From Moniliella sp. 'wahieum' (Eukaryota; Basidiomycota; Moniliellomycetes; Moniliellales; Moniliellaceae), in the NCBI GenBank assembly GCA_003971905.1, contig RSEE01000018.1, forward strand, positions 248,001 to 312,000: DNA of 64,000 nucleotides. Direction: 5' to 3'. The notes beneath the pieces are model-generated. The model saw only the letters and a list, made by a program, of their open reading frames with translations, did no database searches and was not told the DNA's origin. Below are positions 12,425 through 21,958 of this stretch, in pieces. How positions within the stretch are numbered: the first letter of the stretch is position 1; each line of letters starts with the position of its first letter. A program made the translations under genes and the position numbers.

Positions 12425-13935
12425 CGAACGTCCACAGATGGGAGTCTGCCTTCATCCCACCCACCCCCTGTCCTCGTCCTTCGAAATATAAGTGGGGGCC
12501 CCGCTACCGCGTCCCCTCCTCCCGCTCCTGTGGCCGTTGCCCGTCGTCCTTGGCCCTTTTGACTTTTTGTACCGTTGTTTGCCCGCACGTTATGCATTGC
12601 CGTTCTTGTTTGCCTTTATGCTTTCTGTTTCGTTTCTGTTTCGTTTTTCTGTTTTCTGTTTCTGTTTCTGTATCGGTTTCGGTTTCGGTTTCGTATTGGC
12701 CTTTTCGCCACCTTGGCTCTTGGAGCACGGGCCCGCCAGCCCTGCGCATCCAACCCCTTGAGCGACATGGCTTGGGACGATGGAGGTGATGTGCTGGGCG
12801 TGCCCACGATGGTGCGAGAGACATTCCATTCCCCCCTGTGGGCATATTCACTCTGGCGATATCCACGCCCACGATGCTTGCGTACCCCTTCCCCCTTCTT
12901 CGTCGTGGACTTATAACTTGTACCCCCCCCCATGTCCAAGCGACAAATCGTTGCCTAGAATCGACCCGTATTGAAATGAAAAGTACACACGGTCCAAATA
13001 GGAGCGCGTCCCTGCCGCGGGAATCGCGTCAACAGAGTACGCTCACTATCCATCCGTGTTCCTGCCTTTTCCTATGAAAGCACCGCCGCCTGTCGCACAC
13101 GACAGACGAGACGGAGAGAAAAGCAAAGCAACAACGCAAGCTGGAAGGGGGGGCAGGTGTTGGTGTCGTCATCGCCGTCATCGAATCGGTCCTCAGACGG
13201 CCATATTACGGCGAGGGAAGGCAGAAGGATCAAGACGAGAATTCCAGTGGCTGCTGCGTCCACCTCGTGATGGTTGGTTGGGTTGGGTCCCAGTCCAGGG
13301 CCCACAGAAGCGTACATGGATGGGTGTCTGGAGATTTTGATGCCATATCCTGCTCCTCTGTTATAAACCCCAACAGAGTCGTCTCGACTACTAAGCGTGC
13401 GGGGGCGTTTTTGGCTCAAGGGCGAAAAAAGTGGCTAAGCTTCTCCTCCAGGCCATCCATTGAAGGCATCGCAATCGCAAGGAGACCAAACCCATGCAGC
13501 AGATGGCAGAGAACATGCCTTCGTTCAACCGATAGGCGTAGGAGAGAAGGTGGAAGATAGTTCTGGGCTACTAGCGAGTTCACCGTTTGGATGAAAGCAA
13601 GTGGCTATAATGCTCACTGGTCTAAGTATATACCGACCAAGCGATCTGTAGATATCCCGAACATCGGCCCATGGCTCTGGCCCAAATCAGACCGACATAT
13701 ATGAAGCACATTGTGGGAGCTTCTGGAGCTCAAGAAGGTAACAAGTTGCTCCCCGTGCAACCCTCGCGCACCAAGAGAGGAGTGCCACTGAAAGCATACG
13801 CCAGTGGACGAAAAAAGAAACCGGCTCGGCGACCAGGCCGATGCTGTGCCCATCCATCCCCACCCGGCCGTGACGCGCCTGGCGGAGTGCCGACTGTATT
13901 CTGTGCTCTTTGGGGGCTGCAACCCAAGTGCATCA
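12425..13935. other. Intergenic region between convergent MGA2 and CFIm25 genes
   Basis: 1.5 kb between two 3' ends. It contains the hexanucleotide tract at 12618-12695 and otherwise only short frames without recognisable motifs. Confidence 0.6.
12618..12695. repeat. Degenerate hexanucleotide tract (TTTCTG / GTTTCG)n
   Basis: About 13 units of a 6-bp repeat drift from GTTTCT-like at the left to GTTTCG-like at the right, with occasional 5- or 7-bp units. It lies about 200 bp downstream of the MGA2 stop codon, in non-coding DNA. Confidence 0.8.
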
Positions 13936-14714
13936 TCATGCATAGACAAAGTTGTAGCGCGATAAGAGATGCGGGATAGCGGCCAGTTGAGGGGTAGCGT
14001 TGCGCATTGTCGTAGAGCTCAAACAGTGGGACCGCCAACAACTTCATGTTCTTTGGCACGGCCAAGACTTCTGCTCCATAGCAAGCGCGGGGCGGGGTTA
14101 GTACGATGCAGGCCACACTCTGTGGGGGGGAATAGACCAAGCAGCGGAAGAGCAGACGCACTGGTGGTAGGCATGTTGATCAGGTACAGTCGCTTGCATT
14201 CTTTGGGCTTGGTGATGTGGGGCGGGATGTAGGGATACATAAATGTCTCGAACGCAGGGCGCCACCACTGGGACAGAATGTCGCCAATGTCCCAGTCACC
14301 CCCGGTGCCAGCATCGGGCCCATCGGGCCCATAGGAAGAAGGGTCGGTCGGGTCGGGGGCTAGACGGCGGTCCATGCGTTCCCGCAAGCCCTCCACCTCG
14401 TCCTCGCCTGGGCGGAGGTAGTCGCCAGGCCTAGGCATCGAACCTGCGGTCAGCCAATCCGTGTACACAGACGCAGTTCACACAGGACACGTACAGCTTG
14501 AAGAACGAGTTGGCAATCTGCAGCATCAACACATGAGGTGGCCGTGGTCGTGGACCAGAAGCACGCCCTCGACGGTGCGACGCATGCCGTAGTCCTCGTA
14601 GTTGTTCTGCAGGCGCTGCAGACGCGCCGCCACGCTCGGATCCTCCTCGGGCTGCGCATCCTTGGTGGTGAAGGTGAACGCCGAGAGCGGCTGGAGGATG
14701 ATTGTCGACGCCAT
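13936..14714 (-). CDS. NUDT21: Cleavage factor Im 25 kDa subunit (CFIm25 / NUDT21 / CPSF5 family)
   Basis: Nudix-fold subunit of cleavage factor Im, which binds UGUA in pre-mRNA and sets poly(A) site choice in the nucleus. Exon 1 (14714-14495) has AARLQRLQNNYEDYGMRRTV and VEGVLLVHDHG, then LMLQIANSFFKL. Intron 14494-14431 has GTACGT and TAG. Exon 2 (14430-14162) has LRPGEDEVEGL, WWRPAFETFMYPYIPPHI and TKPKECKRLYLI. Intron 14161-14071. Exon 3 (14070-13936) has VLAVPKNMKLLAVPLFELYD and ends AAIPHLLSRYNFVYA at TGA. Family members have lost Nudix catalysis and act as RNA-binding dimers. Two frame changes: a C missing from CCC near 14537, and near the last 20 codons. It shares a 268-bp divergent promoter with RPC31. 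Confidence 0.93.
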
Positions 14715-14982
14715 CGCCGCGTGGTGGGTGGGGCGGCCGGCGCGACGGGGGCGGCCCGAAGGCGGCGAGCGGCGGCCAGGGTGGCTCATTAAAATCGGCG
14801 CGGAATTGAATGCCGCCCCGCCCATTCCGCCGTCCCGTCGCCCTGGCCTGGCGCAGCGCCGCCCAGGCGGCCATTAGTTGAACGTTCAAGTCGCGTGAAC
14901 ATTCGCCTCCGTCGAGCCCAGGCCCCACCTTTTTTTTTCGCCCCCAGCCGGCCACCACCCCCCCACTCGACCTCGACACACC
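14715..14982. promoter_or_regulatory. Divergent promoter with TTGAACGTTCAA palindrome
   Basis: 268 bp separate the ATGs of CFIm25 (minus) and RPC31 (plus). A perfect 12-bp palindrome TTGAACGTTCAA lies at 14878-14889. The same palindrome recurs upstream of RAS at 17494-17505. No TATA box is visible. Confidence 0.5.
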
Positions 14983-15747
14983 ATGTCCGGACGAGGCGGT
15001 CGCGGCGGCTTTCGCGGAGGCCGTGGCGGAGGCGGTCGTGGCGGTGGGCGTGACATGCCCATGGGAGACATCTCGTTCCAGGAAATGCAGGATGCCGCAC
15101 GCGCAGCTGCCCAGCTCCATCCTGTCGTCCTCCCTTCCCCTCCCCTCCCATTCTCGTCTTCCCACGCCCTTGGCATCTTTCCGCCAGCTACTTGTCTAAC
15201 ACTTGCGCATTCTCTACAGAACAAGGATACGGTGCCTGTGCTAGCAGCGCCGACGGACAAAGAGGTGCGCAATGCCCTCTTTCAGCTAAGCTACCTCCGC
15301 CGCCAGCGGTTTTCTCCCTACTGGCCTACTATCACCCCGCCCAAGACGGCTGCGACAACAGCCAAGGCGGGCGCAACTTGACGGTCCATCAGCATCCTCT
15401 TCTCCCCAGCCAGCCAGCCTGAAGGAGGTCAAGATGCAAAAGGAGGTGTTTCCGCAAGATGTTTGGCGGATGTACATGGAGGCGAGACCAAACGTGCGCT
15501 TCGTGCTGCGCGTCGCCAGGCGCGGACGAAGATTGATTGGGCCGTGTTTGACGTGGCTGGAGCTGGTGAGGGGTGCGGTGGTGAAGCAGGAGCTGCGGGA
15601 GCTGCGGGCGGCTTGTCAGAGGAAGAGGTTGGGGATTATGAGGACGAGGTGGACGATGATTACAACCAAAACTACTTTGACCCAGGCGACGACGATGGCG
15701 ACGATGGCGACGATGGTGGCGACGATGGTGGGGGCACATTCGAGTAG
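14983..15747 (+). CDS. RPC31: RNA polymerase III subunit RPC7 (Rpc31 / POLR3G family)
   Basis: Likely the Rpc31/POLR3G subunit of the Pol III initiation subcomplex. The N-terminus is RGG-rich (MSGRGGRGGFRGGRGGGGRG), as in many fungal members. A middle block reads PTDKEVRNALFQLSYLRRQ, resembling the family's conserved helix ending in SPY. Then comes FPQDVWRMYMEARPN, and the C-terminus is very acidic with the family ending DDDYNQNYFDPGDDD and more Asp/Gly. An intron separates the first two blocks: the acceptor CTACAG at 15214-15219 has a CTAAC branch site 20 bp upstream; the donor is less certain (about 15124). At least two frame changes occur between the middle block and the acidic tail. The family call rests on domain order and the tail more than on long identity. 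Confidence 0.72.
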
Positions 15748-16553
15748 CCCCTGCTCCCACCCCACACATCCTCCGAAACATACCCTCTCCTTGCCATTCC
15801 TGTTGGAGTCTTTGGGGTCTACCGAAACACTCAACGTTCCATGGCACCGCCCCCTATTGTCGCTTGGCTGACCGCACGAATCAATCTGTACCTCTATCCA
15901 CATACACACGCGCGTTCGTGCCTGCGCGCGAGTCCTCTTCGTTCCGGATAGTACACCGACAGGTCAAGCTACGTTTCCTAGAGCCTTGGCATGGCACGAA
16001 AATGCGGTCTGTAAGGTGGCAAGCTACGTGCAACGTGGACAGGAACAATCGCAATGTAATGGCCGTCGAAGGAAAAAGGTGGGGAAGAGAAGCAAGGAAG
16101 GTCCGTTTGGCCACCGCAGGTAGAAACACTGGGGGGAAGAGGACAGAGCATGCACATGCATACGTCGACATCAACGTACAAGAGGCTGAGCCACACGCAT
16201 CCCCGTGCCCTGTCCCACGAGAACCCTCTCCGTCCTCGACGCACAGAGCGCAAGCATCCTTGGGAGTGCATGGCTGCTAGTACGGGGCAGGTAGAGCAAT
16301 ACAGCATTCCTTCGTCGAGCCAGAACGGGGCGAGAGGAGCCGAAGATCGGAGAATGAGACATAATGAATGAATGTTCCAGGGAGGAGCGGATGGGGGGAG
16401 CGAAAAGGTGGGGTAGATGGTAGTGGTATACAGGCGTGGCAGCGACAGGGACGAGCAAAACGAGTGAGGTCCCCACTCTGCTGCGCCAGGTTCATTTTGG
16501 TCGGATGAGCTTGGGGGCAACGCAAAAAAAAGCGAGCAGAACCCAGGCCACGC
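15748..16553. other. Intergenic region between convergent RPC31 and RAS
   Basis: 0.8 kb between two 3' ends. I see no gene, RNA or notable repeat. Confidence 0.6.
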
Positions 16554-17286
16554 CTAGAGGATGATGCATCCGCCGCAGCAGCCGGAACTGTGGGCGCCAT
16601 CGTCGGTTTGCAAGGGCTGCATGCCGCCGGCAATGCCTGCGCCCGCAGGCATCATCCCACCCGCTGTTCCCGCACCGGAGGTGGCGCCGACGCTCGCTCC
16701 CACGCCGTACCCTGGGCCGGCGGTCCCCGTGCCCAGGTGACCGGCTGTCAGTTCGCGGTTGAAGCGGCGGATCTCGCGGACCAAGTTGTAGAACGCCTCG
16801 TCCACATTGATCCGCTGCTTGGCACTCGTCTCGGTGAACCGGCAGCCAAAGAGCTTGGCCAGTTCCCGGCCTTCGTGCGACCCAACCTGCCGCTCGTACT
16901 CCAGGTCGCACTTGTTGGCAACGACAACGACGGGAAACGGTCCTTGTCCTTGACACGCAGGATCTGTGGTGGAACGTACTAATCTCGTCAAACGAGCTGC
17001 GGCTGGTGATGGAGTAGACCAGCAGGAAGCCCTCTCCGGTGCGCATGTACTGCTCACGCATAGCCGAGTACTCTTCCTGGCCCGCAGTGTCGAGCACGTC
17101 GAGGAGGGCGACCTCGTCGTGAATGACGCATTGCTTGCGGTACGAGTCCTCGATGGTGGGGTCGTACTCGTCGACAAAGTGGGACTGGATGAACTGGATG
17201 GTGAGAGCGCTCTTTCCCACACCACCGCCGCCAACGACAACGAGCTTGTACTCGCGCAAGAACTGGGCGGGCATGACGCCAGACAT
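16554..17286 (-). CDS. RAS1: Ras small GTPase
   Basis: Membrane-anchored molecular switch controlling cAMP or MAPK signalling, morphogenesis and mating in fungi. It starts [19 protein letters not shown]. Motifs: P-loop GGGGVGKS, switch [10 protein letters not shown], switch [14 protein letters not shown]4 NKCDLE, G5 ETSAK. After a Gly/Ala-rich hypervariable region it ends [13 protein letters not shown] box CIIL (terminal Leu suggests geranylgeranylation), with two upstream Cys available for palmitoylation. Two frame changes lie between SFDEISTFH and FPVVVVANK; with one A restored (complement of about 16967) and one C restored (16932-16934) the protein reads [18 protein letters not shown], a perfect family match. 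I see no intron. The upstream region carries GTTGAAC arrays. Confidence 0.95.
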
Positions 17287-17368
17287 GGTGGGGGGGGCAG
17301 CGGAGGGAGGGCGGGGGGACGAGCAAAGGGCGGGGCGGAGGGGTGGCGCTGGGGAGGGCCGGTCAAGG

Positions 17369-17505
17369 GAACGTTGAACGTTGAACTGGACGCTGAACGC
17401 GGAACGGCGGCAGGCGGGCCGCGTGACCAGGGAGCGGTCATGGACCGATGATCGATGAACATTGCACATTGAATATGGGGCGGCATGGTCCCGTTGAACG
17501 TTCAA
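17369..17505. promoter_or_regulatory. RAS upstream region with GTTGAAC heptad array and palindrome
   Basis: 17373-17405 reads GTTGAAC, GTTGAAC, TGGAC, GCTGAAC, GCGGAAC: four 7-bp units ending GAAC. A perfect TTGAACGTTCAA lies at 17494-17505. Both are within about 220 bp upstream of the RAS ATG. A regulatory role is inferred from position only. Confidence 0.4.
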
Positions 17506-18694
17506 GTTGGACTTTGCGCGGACCCATGCATCCCTGCGCGCCCAGCCAGCGCCACCCAGTGCCACGCCACGCACCCCACCGCACCCTACTGCACCCGGTC
17601 AAGCTTCACTTCAAGTGTCACATGTCAGGCCCAGGCAAGCGTCATTCGCCACTCTTCCAAGAGCCGACCAAGCGGGTGAGATCACAGAAGAGGTCTGGTA
17701 ACCCAGATGTCGCAAATGAGATGCTAATGCATGCTCTCGTGTGTGCCTTTTTACTATTCCGGCCTACCTCTCACTACACGCCCCGTCTCTGTAATCGATG
17801 CCCACAGTGGAGGCAGCGCTTCTCTCAGGTAAGAAAACCAATGTATTGATGAGCTTCAACAAAACAGGGCGATGCCCGCAGAGAGTCATATACTGTACCG
17901 ATTTCAAGGATAAAAGGACCAACAAGAGGGCTTTGGCCTGGATGACATACTGTGGCAGAAAAAAGGGAGGCAAATCCCAAAGCGATCCTCAGCTGGACGA
18001 CGGACCGTAACAGTGAAGCGAATGCCAGCAACGTTGATCCCGATTGTACCTGTTGCGTGTAGTGTTGCATAATGCCTAAGCCCTCTTAACCCCGTTGCCA
18101 TCTGAGTCAGCACTGTGCGCAGATACCCTACCATATATAAAAGTGGCAAAATGGCACACGCATATATACGTGCATGGCACCATGATATAGCGGAAGGGAA
18201 GATTTATATTGACACGGCGAGAATACAATCAAGTCTTTCTGCCAAGCCCGCCAGGTCAAATAGTGGGAGCGGTTGCACGAACCAGGGCACAGTGAACGTG
18301 GAAAGCCTGGACAAAACACAAAGCGAAAGGGATAGCATCGATAGGATTCGAGAGAGGAGAGCGCGATCTGCGGGGGAGGCGCCGCCAATTGAAAATTGCG
18401 CTGTTCCCAACCGGCCTTTGTCTCAAACACAGTCAGCCGCCAGCCGCCAGTCAGCCAATGACATTGGCAACGATGGTTGATGGCAGAGATGAAGGGGTGC
18501 AAACGGGGCTCACCGTGAGCCGCCAGAAGGTAGTGGTGTTCAAGGGTGTCTACACCGGAGAGACATTGATGTGACGTAGTGCAACACGGGTGGTCGGGGT
18601 CCACCTATATTTTCCGGCGGGAGCCGCAGGTTTTTTGGACCCTGCTTGAGTGTGCACTAATATACGCCGTGGCTTTCGCGTGACACTATCAAAC

Positions 18695-18731
18695 ATCAAG
18701 CTTCAAGTGCATCAAGCATCATGCATCAAGC
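18695..18731. repeat. Heptad array ATCAAGC/TTCAAGT/ATCATGC
   Basis: Five 7-bp units: ATCAAGC, TTCAAGT, (GC), ATCAAGC, ATCATGC, ATCAAGC. Sixteen bases (TCAAGCTTCAAGTGCA, 18696-18711) recur exactly at 30032-30047. Confidence 0.75.
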
Positions 18732-19890
18732 ACGCATACCGGGCATTTGTCGGTTCGACCTGTGCACACCCTTCTACACTCGACTCGCGTTCATATACTC
18801 GGTTGAAATTCCAAAAGCTATGGTATCGTTCTTCAGACCGTAGCTGAGAGATGATGGGGTTTTTTGAAGAGAGGGAGAGAAGAGGTGTGGTATTTCAAAC
18901 CTACTATAAGGCTGCTGTCGTTTTGTCATCAAACATATGCCAATCGAGCGCAATGCGTCATGCGTGTAAGAGGACCAATGCAGCAGGAGTTGCGACTGTT
19001 GCCACCGAAGAGCCCGTCCCTGATTACTGGAAGCGCCCAACAGGCTGCCATCCCTCCGACTCTACCGACGGCTATACACTTAGAGTACTGAGTTACTGAC
19101 TGTACTGACTGACGTGTGTGACGTGTGACGTGGCTGACAAGTGGGACCTGGGGAGCGGCGCGGAGGCTGTGTCTATTCTGACAGATGACTTTACGATCAC
19201 TGATCGCCGGAGAGGGCTTCTGAGATTCTGAGATCTGAACCACGGTTGGTAGAACACGCGTTACGCGTTTGACGCTGTAAGATCGATAATTTACGTTAAC
19301 GTTTTAACGTTTAACGTTTAACCAGTAACCGGTAACTGGTAACCGTCAAAACGCTAAACGTGAGTTAGCGTTAGTCACACTGTTGCAACCGAACTCTCCA
19401 GTGTATTGTATGACGGAACCTGTCAGAGATACGCTGGTCGGAGCGAGAATCCATTGCAAAGTCCGTCGGCGGTGATGGGCGCGAAGAGTGGCGGAATGGT
19501 GCGGGCAGTTCCGCGCGCCAAACCCCCAATGGCAAGTGGTGCCACATCCGGCATCCAACACCCCAACTTCGGACAGGGGGGGTGCATGTTGTTCGCAGGG
19601 TTTTTGCGGCGGAGGAGCCAAGCAATAAGGACGAGATAATGACCTTTTGGGGAGCCGAAGCCATAAATACGCGACCCTGAGGCCGGCAGGTCTGAGGCTG
19701 CTGGACCATGCACCCGGGCTGTACCTGCTATGTACGTCATGCATCAGTACGCCATCGCCTCTCCTGCGGGAGGTGGAGGATGGCAGCGACGATTGCGTCA
19801 CTAGTCACCTCTAGTTACCCAGTCACTGGGCCCCTGGGCCCGCAGTGCCACCCCCACCACCCCGCACCACGCTGAGCTCAGCCGCCAATC

Positions 19891-19918
19891 TTAATCATTA
19901 ATCATCGATCATCAATCA
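19891..19918. repeat. Heptad array NNNATCA x4
   Basis: TTAATCA, TTAATCA, TCGATCA, TCAATCA in perfect 7-bp register. Confidence 0.75.
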
Positions 19919-20344
19919 CCACACTCACCAGTCAAACGCATAATCACTAGATCACTCGCCAACATGCTCAAACGGAGCCGAGTGGCGTGGCGGGAGACCC
20001 GGTGACGGTGTAGGGCGTGGGAGGCGCGAATGTGACTGGCGAGCCAAGCTGGCAGCTTCGCGTGGCTACCGGTGGCTGATGTCGATGGCCACGGGGGCAG
20101 TGTTGGGACGTGGTTGCCTTTGTCGCATGCCACGCCCGCCTCCCTATCCGTCTCTGGCTGCGTCAGCACCATCCCATTCTCCCCGCCCCGCCTCTCCCGC
20201 CCGCTGTCCTGCGCCTCCGCCCGCCGAGCCAAGCCATACCCCATCTCGCCCGCCTCGCGCCCGCCCCTCGCCCGCCTCGCGCCCGCCCCTCGCCCGCCTC
20301 GCGCCCGCTCTTCGCTCGCCCCCCCCCATCATTTTTGGCCTTCG

Positions 20345-20350
20345 TATATA
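20345..20350 (+). promoter_or_regulatory. TATA box of PCL cyclin gene
   Basis: TATATA 93 bp upstream of the ATG at 20438, followed by a CT-rich leader, as at the formate dehydrogenase gene. Confidence 0.6.
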
Positions 20351-20437
20351 TCTGCCCGCGTCTCCGCGCTCTCTCCCCCCACCGACCACTTCTTCCCCCG
20401 TCTTTCTTCCTGGCCTCTCCCTTGCCCCAGCGAAAAC

Positions 20438-21958
20438 ATGGCTACTGCAATCTCGGCCGCCCCTGCGCCATGCGACGCCCCTCCCTCGTCCGCAAGCCGC
20501 CTCCGAACAATAACCCCACCTCCGCCGCCGCCGCCCACACCAACCCTTCCCACCCTCGACCGCAAACCACAGGAGCGCTGCCGCTCCTGTGTCATCAAAG
20601 TCATCCACAGCCGGCGGCTGTATCCGCCAGAAACCTCGTGACCCGTACTATGGCTGTGGACGTACGTTTTGCCTCTTTTTCCTTGCCTCCACTGTCCACG
20701 TGCTGTCTGTACACGCGCTTGAACCCGAGTTGCTGACCTTAGTTCGTGATGCATCGTGCAACAGGCATGTCCCTTTTGTCCGAGCGGTTGATCAACATCC
20801 TCTTTGGTTGTTCCAGTACCAGTACCGAGAGGCCTCCAGCGCCCTCGGAGGCTGGATCTGCACAACGTCCTGTGCCCCCGCCTCTTGCCAAATTCGTGGC
20901 GTATGCGCTGTACCGCACCGCTTGCCCGAAGCAGTAAGCTACCACGCCCTGTACCTGCTCATGCGGTTGAAACAGACCTTCCGCAAGCACGCGGCACGTG
21001 TGGCCACTCGCTCTACATTAGCGCCCTCAGTTGGCCAGCAAGGCGCTGTGCGATGACACGTACAGCAACAAGAGCTGGACCATTGTTAGCCAAGGTCTCT
21101 ATTCGCTCACCGAGGTCAACCATATGGAACGCGAACTGGTTGGCTTTCTCAATTACAATGTCAACGTCGACCCGTTCCAGTTGCACCAATTTATCCAAGC
21201 GCTTTCCCACCCCTCTGTCAACTTGGTCCAGTATCTCCACCTGGCTTGTATTGCGCGCTCTTGTGCCTCGCCTTTGCCCCCAAGCCCTGCCACAACCGCG
21301 TCGGATCTGCCATCTCTTTCGGAGCGTTCGCAGCATTGGCGTGAGCTGTAGCCCGGCGGCGCGCTGCGAGGCTCTCTCGACTCAACTGCGTGTGCCGCAT
21401 CGAACCCCACCGTGCGCGGCACAAAGGGAATCCAACCCGCACCAGCCAGTCTCTCACCTACTACGCGCTGTGAAGCTCCTTGCTATTACCTGCCGCACCG
21501 CCCCCCGCTGCCTTGGCCCCACATTCCTTGGTCCACGATGCAGAGTGGGGAGTTGAGCATGTCGGAGATGCCGCGCTGTCGTGCTCTTCGGCAGCCAGCA
21601 GCACTTCGGGACTGAGCAACCTGGAAATGCTGTCGCCGTTGGGGCAGCAGGCCGTCGTTTCGGCACCGCACGTGGCCGGCTATCCCGCACACGCGCTTGC
21701 CAACGCTGCGGTCCCAGTCGCCAAATCGCCTAGCCTACGTCTCCATGCGGGGGACGCCGGCAGGCATTCCCTCGACTTGGACCCAGATCGGGGGCATCTC
21801 GTCCGGATCAACTTTGCCTCGTTCCTGGGCACCCATACGTTGCCTCGCGTATCGATGTTCTGCCTTTCATTACCCTCGCACTGCGCCACAAAAACAAACG
21901 TCGTACAGCGACCCTCAGCACTCGCATCTCAAGAACTGGTTCCCTTTGGTTTTGCTGA
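20438..21958 (+). CDS. Pho85-type (PCL1/2-like) cyclin
   Basis: G1-type cyclin expected to bind a Pho85/CDK5-like kinase. Exon 1 codes a Pro-rich N-terminus. Intron 20662-20742 (81 nt, GTACGT, CTGAC, TAG) joins TMAVD to FVMHRATGMSLLSERLINIL. The cyclin box follows: PPLAKFVAYALYRT, LPEAVSYHALYLLMRLKQTF, then KALCDDTYSNKSWTIVSQGL and YSLTEVNHMERELVGFLNYN and VNVDPFQLHQF. These blocks, notably DDTYSNKSW and MEREL-x-FLNYN, are diagnostic of the PCL family. Several one-base frame changes separate them. The C-terminal tail is Ser/Pro-rich and poorly conserved; the stop at 21956-21958 follows a basic stretch (LALRHKNKRR) and is a best guess, the alternative frame ending at 22014. Confidence 0.85.

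Larger units (their letters stand above)
17506..20344. other. Long divergent intergenic region, RAS to PCL cyclin
   Basis: 2.8 kb with no gene I can support. A strong TATATAAAAG at 18134-18143 has an open frame starting just after it (18151-18480), too close to be its transcript start, and no homology. It holds several short-period arrays (18695-18731, 19891-19918) and a tract at 19290-19345 mixing AACGTTT units and GGTAACC-type palindromes. Confidence 0.5.

Noticed and set aside
18115-18480. ORF starting just after TATATAAAAG
   Set aside because: The ATG is only 8 bp past the TATA box, too close to be in a transcript started there, and the peptide has no recognisable feature.
19290-19345. 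TTAACGTTTAACG tract as interstitial telomere
   Set aside because: Units are irregular and do not match TTAGGG-type fungal telomere repeats; it fits the general short-period arrays.
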